Assembly (NCBI GenBank): GCA_942159475.1
Contig: OW804098.1
Location: 7,788,383-7,852,382, forward strand
From: Sthenelais limicola
Lineage: Eukaryota > Annelida > Polychaeta > Phyllodocida > Sigalionidae
Length of the DNA: 64,000 nucleotides
Reading direction: 5' to 3'
This document shows positions 15,101 through 24,100 of the stretch, piece after piece (the first letter of the stretch is position 1; each line of letters begins with the position of its first letter). The translations under genes and the position numbers were made by a program. The notes under the pieces are model-generated. The model searched no databases and was not told where the DNA came from. It was given only the letters and a program-made list of their open reading frames with translations.

Positions 15101-18100
15101 TACTAATACAAGGTGAAAGGCACTAACTTCTACCAATGTCTCATAGTGGTACTTAGGGAAAAAAAAATAGGTGTGTTTCCGATTTATCTGGCTGAAAACT
15201 AGGTAGGGGGGGTGGTAACTATTTTATTTTTTTTAAATATTTATTTTTAGGAAATCATTTTTTTAGGAAATCAATTTCAACTGAAAAAAGTATTTTATAA
15301 TAATAGTTGTTTTAAACATGGGAAATGTGCTTTTGACAGTTCCTGGTTAGGAAAACCTGTTTTCCTGCTTTTATAAAAAAAAATTGTCAAAAAATGCAAA
15401 AAAAGTAAGATATGTCTTTTTTTTAAAAAAAAAATCAGGTATGGTCAACAAAATTTTAGGGGAAGGTTTTTCTAGGTAGGGGGGGGGGGGTAAATCGGAA
15501 ACACACCTATTTTCTTTGGCCTTAGTATATATTTTGTTAAATCTAACTCCAGCTGAATGATTTCTACCAGCCTTTAATCCCAACAATAATTAATTGTCCA
15601 ACTATTTTCTCCTCTTTAATCGGTACAGTCTCATGCATTTCCAATTATTGTATTCTATAGTAGTCTAGTGATAGACAATGGACTAAAAACTAATCATTCC
15701 TATTTCAGTTCATACGATTTGGTGATTAATACAACTGATAAATTCCTGTCTTTATTTTCATTTTTATTTTTAAAAAAAAGGAAGCGGACATGTCAATTTA
15801 AATGGTTTGTAACAAAAAATAAATGCACCGTTTGAATAAAAACAAAATGCACCAATGAATTCACTATAGTTGATACCCATACTTTAAGTGTCTTAATAAA
15901 AGACACAAACCTATTTGCTAACCGTAGTTGAGTCACATTCGGTAGAAGGGAATTATTGTTGTTAAAAAGCCCCTTGTGTTTTAGGGGCTACTGTAGAATT
16001 AGGCCAAGAATGATTCACGTTGGTTTAGTCTGCTTCAAGCCACACAGACATATTCTATTTTTTTGATACAGTTTAAGGCCAATACAATATTTAATTTTAC
16101 ATAGGAAAAAACGCAATTTCCCTCAGGGATGTTTTCAAAAACTATCTGTGCTAGCACAGGTTTTCCTAATCTCCCTAAATTCGTTAGAGAGAGATGTTAA
16201 ATACATTGATACTGGTTCTTTTACTTTGTTTCTGCACCTATCATACAGGTGGGTTAGGGAATATTATCATTTACATTACATACTTTTACTGAAATAGAAA
16301 TAATGTTATACCTGTGGGCTCCGGCAGGTGGTGTTATATTATCATGATTAGGTCCCGGATGTACTAGAGACAGGTTTTACGGCATCCATTTTAATGTTCA
16401 CGACGGGACCGGTCCCCTGTTACCACAGACTCATCTACCAACAAAATGTTGTCGTCGAAAATCGGATCCACCCTAGAGTGCAAAAGCATGTCACATGATG
16501 AACCATGATGGTCTATATTATCATGATTAGGTCCCGGATGTACTAGAGACACGTTTTACGGCAGCCATTTTAATGTTCACGTTCAGTCAGGTTCAGAAGG
16601 CAGTTTTGGACCCCTAAGTTTTAGGGGTCATTAACACATTTAGCCTTAGTCTTGGCCTTGTGGTTAAGCTTATCGCTGGATGTGGAATCGAGGAATGTGG
16701 CCGTCTGGACCTGACTGCATTCGTTCACGAGGGGGCGCTTTTATTTGCATGTATTTTGGGGCTAAGCTGTAGATTATTAAGTTGTAGAAATGGTGGCTCT
16801 CATTTTATAATATATACTCAGTGTAGACATTGTTCAGCCAATACTTTGGCTATTCAGAAAATGAAAACGTATAACAAATACATCAACAAATGCAGGGTCA
16901 GAACCTATAATGACTTCATTGGCTCTTGTACAGCAGACATGTAGAAATTAAAAGATAAAATTACAATTATACCATAGAATTTAAAAAACAATTTTAAAAC
17001 TTACATATATATATATAATTATGATGACTTAATCTTTTTATTGTGACGCAGCATCTACAAATCCTTTCCGATCACTCATGTCGGGCAACCGCCAGCCGAG
17101 GTTGGTCGTCAGGATCCAGATTCCAACTAAAGACCAAAAGGATCTCCTTGAGTAAGTGTGTCTATAAGGATCTCCTTGAGTAAGTGTGTCTATAAGGATC
17201 TCCTTGAGTAAGTGTGTCTATAAGGATCTTGAGTAAGCGTGTCTATAAGGGTCTCCTTGAGTAAGTGTGTCTATAAGGATCTCCTTGAGTAAGTGTGTCT
17301 ATAAGGATCTCCTTGAGTAAGTGTGTCTATAAGGATCTCCTTGAGTAAGTGTGTCTATAAGGATCTCCTTGAGTAAGTGTGTCTATAAGGATCTTGAGTA
17401 AGCGTGTCTATAAGGATCTTCTTGAGTAAGTGTGTCTATAAGGGTCTCCTTGAGTAAGTGTGTCTATTAGGATCTCCTTGAGTAAGTGTGTCTATAAGGA
17501 TCTCCTTGAGTAAGTGTGTCTATAAGGATCTCCTTGAGTAAGTGTGTCTATAAGGATCTGCTTGAGTAAGTGTGTCTATAGGGATCTCCTTGAGTAAGTG
17601 TGTCTATAAGGATCTCCTTGAGTAAGTGTGTCTATAAGGATCTCCTTGAGTAAGTGTGTCTATAAGGATCTCCTTGAGTAAGTGTGTCTATAAGGGTCTC
17701 CTTGAGTAAGTGTGTCTATAAGGATCTCCTTGAGTAAGTGTGTCTATAAGGATCTCCTTGAGTAAGTGTGTCTATAAGGATCTCCTTGAGTAAGTGTGTC
17801 TATAAGGATCTCCTTGAGTAAGTGTGTCTATAAGGATCTCCTTGAGTAAGTGTGTCTATAAGGATCTCCTTGAGTAAGTGTGTCTATAAGGATCTCCTTG
17901 AGTAAGTGTGTCTAGAAGGATCTCCTTGAGTAAGTGTGTCTATAAGGATCTCCTTGAGTAAGTGTGTCTATAAGGATCTCCTTGAGTAAGTGTGTCTATA
18001 AGGATCTCCTTGAGTAAGTGTGTCTATAAGGATCTCCTTGAGTAAGTGTGTCTATGAGGATCTCCTTGAGTAAGTGTGTCTATAAGGATCTCCTTGAGTA

Positions 18101-21100
18101 AGTGTGTCTATAAGGATCTCCTTGAGTAAGTGTGTCTATGAGGATCTCCTTGAGTAAGTGTGTCTATAAGGATCTCCTTGAGTAAGTGTGTCTCCTTGAG
18201 TAAGTGTGTCTCCTTGAGTAAGTGTGTCTCCTTGAGTAAGTGTGTCTCCTTGAGTAAGTGTGTCTATAAAATGCTCCTGTCCCATGTTTCGTTGTCCCTA
18301 TAGGGGAGTTGCATATGCCACTGTGCATGTCTGTACAATGCATCCTGGGATGTATTCTGTTGAAATCTGACATACAAATATTTGGCAACATTTTTATCGA
18401 AAATGTTTTTAGCAAAAATGTTTTCACCAATATCTTAAATTAGCTTGTATAAATGATTTATGTTTACCAAATGCATGATAGGAAAGATGGCGACTTGTGT
18501 TATGGAAACATGTATAATACATGGATATTGACATTAAAGCACTGATAAATATCCTGTGCTGAACATGGCATGTTTTCTATAGATTTTATACGGTACCATT
18601 AGTCCCATAATTCCATGCGACTCAAGATTCAAAATGGCGGCTATGCAAATCCTCTATTGAAGGAGAAGTAATAAATAGAGACCGGAGACTTTGAATCACG
18701 AGATCCGAGTGAAGAGTTTTTCAGAAAATGTACAATTTAACTTCGCCAATCTTCTCAAATAACCCAAATTTCAGACTGAAATAAAGTTCAAAATACAGTT
18801 CAACCTAACCAAACAGATTGCTAGAATCAATGCAATGCCGAATATACTCGAATCTACCTAGTATTGACCAAATTGCAGCTTAATTTAGCAGAATTTCCTA
18901 AATGTGTAGAGCTGCCAATTGTACATTTTCTGAAAATCTGACCCACATGTGTCCTTCACTCATTCAACCTACATCCCTCTATGTACTCTGCTGTTACCTG
19001 ATCCTCCTTAGTAGACTTGCATGATACTGCGATTAATTAATTTGATAAAGGTAATAAGAGTTATTATAGATAATGACATCATTAATTATAATGTGGTTAA
19101 GCACCATTACATCATTGTTGCGTTATATGATATAACACCAGCAAGTGACTCCGTCAACAAAACAGTCTAGGCCCAAAATTTAAAGAGTCCCTTTAAACGA
19201 AGGTAAAGCCTCTCGCCTCAAACCGCGAAAGCACCATCATAATTCCATTAAGACCGCAAAATGTCATTATATTCCTATTAAAACGCCGAGTTCAACCAGG
19301 AAACCGATTGGCGAAGTAGAATGTTTTTTGACATACCATTCTTATCTGATCTGAGGGTTTGGACCTAGAGTGAAAAATGAAACAGTATTTAACATTCACA
19401 TTGTCACGTTGGTTCGTCTTTCAGTGAAAATGTTGAATTGTGTATTAACTTATTTATGGTTTTTTTATGTTTGTTTTCCTCCTCCAGTACCTTACCTAGT
19501 GTTCTGGTGAGCAGTACGGCCTACATCCAGTACCTGTCCTTCCATAGACAGGTGTTAGCCGATACTCTCATTGGTGACTGTGTGGAACCAGAGTCTACAG
19601 GTGAGCTAGCCATTTCTTATCTAGTTTTTTAACGGTTATGGGTCAGATTTACAGAAAATGTACAATTCCGCTTCACCAATCCTCTCACACAACCCAAATT
19701 TCAGACGAAAATAAAGTTCAAAATACAGTTTAACCTAACCAAATAGATTGGTAGAATCAATGCAATACCAAATATTCTCGAATCTACCTAGTATTGACCA
19801 AATTTCAGCTTAGTTTAGCAGAATTTACTAAATGTGTAGAGCTGCTAATTGTACATATTCTGAAAATCTGACCCTCATTATTATGAGTTATCTTTATTTC
19901 CCCATCATAACAGTTTCATCACTTTATATATATATATTGAAACTTTACTTTTTACAAACCTTTTTTACATTATGACCTACACGGAAAATATGGGTCACAT
20001 GTCTGTCTTGACAGTTCTTCCGACAGTACCCTAACTTTTAGATTCATACAGGTGGAAATAGGTGGTATGCTGTGTGGTGGCAGTTCTTCCCTCTACCCCT
20101 GTTTTCTAGGTCTAGATATGGGTCAGATTTTCGAAAAATGTACAATTCACCTTCACCAATCCTCTCAAATAACCCTAATTTCAGACAAAAATAAAGTTCA
20201 AAGTACAGTTCAACCTAACCAAACAGATTGCTAGAATCAATGCAATGCCGAATATACTCGAATTTACCCAGTATTGACCAAATTGCAGCCTAATTTAGCA
20301 GAATTTACAAAATGTGTACAGCTGCTAATTGTACATTTTCTGGTGATTTCACCCATATACAGTAACAATATCTTATACAGAAAAAATAGCTGTCTCCTTT
20401 GTTCTGTTAAGGTTGTTTGATGTGCTTATGTAAAGCGACCTTTTTCTCCACAATATGGATACGCGTGGAATCCAATGTAGCCTTTCCCCCATAAATTACG
20501 TGTTAAGATTAAACCCTGTGTATTTTCCCTTTCTTGCTTTTATTTGTATTCAGGTTATCTATATATTTAAACAAAACGTTAAGAAACACTGGAAGAGAGG
20601 AACGAAAACGAGCATTGGCCCCTCCAGGACTCAATCTCATTATTTGGGTCCATAATTTATCCCCAATGTACCAGAAAGTGCGTAGTCACGCGTACAAATA
20701 AATTCCCTATTCAGAATTAGATTGAAGTATGTGTTTTAACTCATATCTTTTATCTCATTTCTTTAAATATGTCGGAATAATTACGGATTTACGGAACTCT
20801 TTTATTTCAGATCTGATCCACAACCCATTACTGGCTCTATTTCCATCTATCGCCGATACGGCTGATTTGATGGATGTGCTGAGGGTGAGTAAAAACAAAT
20901 TAAAGAAATAAATGTCAAGTTTAAACTTTAATCTGTAGAAAGTTCAGCTCTCCATTGAGTTATTATGTAAGAACATATATATCGAAAGGACATTAAAGTG
21001 GCTAAGATCACTATGTTGACTGAATGTCAATTTTAAATGTAATAGCAGATTTTCATGAATTGCATAGTTACGATCATTTGGGTGGATTATCACAGTTATG

Positions 21101-24100
21101 TTATGATTATTTGATATTTGCAAAATAGTTTGAGTGGAGTTGAGTCCCTTGGTCAGTCAAATCTGAAGGAAGTAGCTCGCAGCTGCGGCTCATGGCGAAT
21201 TCGAGTTTTTAATCCTTAAATGCTCATAATCCACTTTTTCCTTACATTAATCCTTAAGGGTTTTGACTACTGATATAATGATCTAGCACATATTTGAAAT
21301 TCAAGCAAACTTTCCGAAAATCAGGATCTCAGTGGCAAGTGGCACTTTAAATATATACATTGTCCATGTATATTTAAATTTGTTTGTTTGAGGAAACAAA
21401 CGCACGGGGGAGCTCCAGGTCTTTTTACTACCACCTTTGAACGAGCACGCCACCTGGCCTTGAAATCATGAACCACTTCCAGACTTCGTTATGTTATCAA
21501 GTATTTTCTGTTCATGTACTTTCAGTCGGCGTGGGCGGAGAAATTAAAAACAGCTAAACGAGCTGAAAAGGTTAGAACGCGGCTATGTTGTTCCTCTTAT
21601 TACTGCAGTCAAATATAAAAATCTTTTTTGGATAGATATAAATTTGTTTTCTACTTTAAAATGGGTAGTTGTAGTCAGCAAATTTAGAGTTTTATGCATA
21701 TGGGAAAAAAAACAAAAAAACCTGGGGTATTTCAACACGAATCCCGTTTTATTTAATGTGTCTCTGATAAAAAGACATTCAATGCACGCAATTGATTATT
21801 TTATATGTATGGGTCAGATTTTCAGAGAATGTACAATTGGCAGCTGTACACATTTAGTAAATTCTGCTAAATTGGGCTGCAATTTGTACAATACTAGGTA
21901 AATTCGAGTATATTCGGCATTGCATTGATTCTAGCAATCTGTTTGGTTAAGTTGAACTGTATTTTGAACTTTATTTTTGTCTGAAATTTGGGTTATTTGA
22001 GAAGATTGGCGAAGTTGAATTGTACATTTTCTGAAAATCTGACACGTAACAATTTTTTTTTGTCCAACATCGGACCTTTATTCAACATGACATATTTTAA
22101 ACCCGTAACAATTTTAATTGTTTCATGAATCATGCTTTCTTTGCTTTGTACACTGCATATCTTTCATTTTCCAATAATTCATTTCACCACATTTAGGAAA
22201 AGAAATCAGGCCAAGTATGCTGCACCTAACACTTACATCAGAACAATTGTTGTAGATCCATTGTTATAAAATATGGAAAACATTTGGATGATATTTGGAT
22301 TCTGTGAACCTTTTAACATTTTACTGATGTGCTTAAGATGTGTTCTAAATTGTAAGATTGAGAAGATGCGATCGTTTATCTCGGACTAAATCTCTGGTAT
22401 TAACAATCAAAGCACACACACTTAACTCCATTAAGGGTGGTCTCCACTGGCACTGGCTGCGCTAAGCTCTGCGCTAAGCTCTGTGCTAAGCCATGCGATG
22501 GTGTTGTGATGGTGAGAAGTGGCGAGGTCCTGCTTACATGGCCAGTGAACCATGTAGGCAGGACCTCATCATTCCTCTCCACCTACAGAACCAGCACAAA
22601 CCATCGCAAAGCTTACCGCAGAGCTTACCTCAGCCAGTGGAGACCACCCCTTATGTACCACATTTCCTGAAGCATTTCTCTACTGAAAACATATTATCTG
22701 AGTTGCAAAGCTCCTCGTCATTACTTAGCATTAGGTAGGGCTTGCATCTTCGGTAAAAAAGGTATTTTATGGTCAAGATTTCCTAGTGTCTGTATAGCGT
22801 TAAGACAGTTATTTTTGCAACGTACAATATAAAGGGTGGTCTCCACTGGCTGCGGTAGGCTCTGCGGTAAGCCTTGCGATGGTGAGAAGTAGCAAGGTCC
22901 TGCCTACATGGCCAGTCAACCATGTAGGCAGGACCTCGTCATTCCTCTTCACCTACAGAACCAGCACAAACCATTGCAAGGCTTACCGCAGAGTTTATCG
23001 CAGCCAGTGGAGACCACCCTTAATACATCTGAGTGCCATACTATCAACTCACATACTTGAATAAAATTTTGATGGATATTAATCGTTTTACTATAGTTCC
23101 TGAGGTTTGTGAACGTGTCTATAAGTAAAGTGGATTTTCAGAGGTTTCTCGGTTGGCCCTCTTGGTAAATGAGTGCGTTTGTTTTAGGTTGGGGTGCACA
23201 TGGAACCCGTTCATATCCTTGGTTTAAATCAATTATATTCTAACATTATATTGAAAGACGTACTATCTTAGCTCCTCAAATATGACATATTCAATCCGTT
23301 TCGCCATAATGTACCCCTACAATAGCTTAGGTAGCAGTTGTTTGATATTTGAAATCTCTATTTCGCCCCCTTGTATTGTGTCTGAACTAGATATCAATAA
23401 CAATGGAATATTTTAATCTTAAACATAATTGAGGCATTCATTTCAGTCTGGTGTTTCACCCCAATGATATGTTTAATGAATTCTGAATTGCTTTTCAAGC
23501 GTGACCAAGAGTCGATAAAGAAGTTATTCCACGAAGTGTTCATGGACAATATCTACCCACTCTACCACAGTGCGTCCATCCCACCCGCTAAATTTGGTGA
23601 CATCAGTGTAGAACAAGTACGTACATTAATTGAAATCGATCTCTTTATAGTAAAATAGTATACACGACCCGACAGATATGCATGTAAAAAGTTATCCGAA
23701 GGCAACAATTTGTCTTGCGGGGTCATGATAAATACCTGTCATTTGTGAGCAGATTTTCAGAAAATGTACAATTGGCAGCTCTACACATTTAGGAAATTCT
23801 TCTAGAATAGACTGAAAAATGATGAATACCGGGAATATCTGAATATATTTGGTATCACATTGATTTAAAGTATCAGTTCTGTTATGTTAAACTGCATTTT
23901 GAAGCTCATTTTTGTCTTAAGTTATTTGAGAGGATTGTTGAAGGCGAATTGTACTTTTTCTGAAAATCTGACCCTTGTATCAGTGACAGATGAATATCTT
24001 TGATGGTATAACACTCAATTGTTATTCTGAAACTATAATTGTAGGATAGTCAATTTGAATACATTGGGAATCCGTCCAATCTCACAATTGGTTTGCAATC

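Noticed and set aside
17142..18268. CRISPR-like array
   Set aside because: Units abut with no unique spacers, no cas genes, and the genome is eukaryotic. Same for 12650-14369 and 27663-28732.
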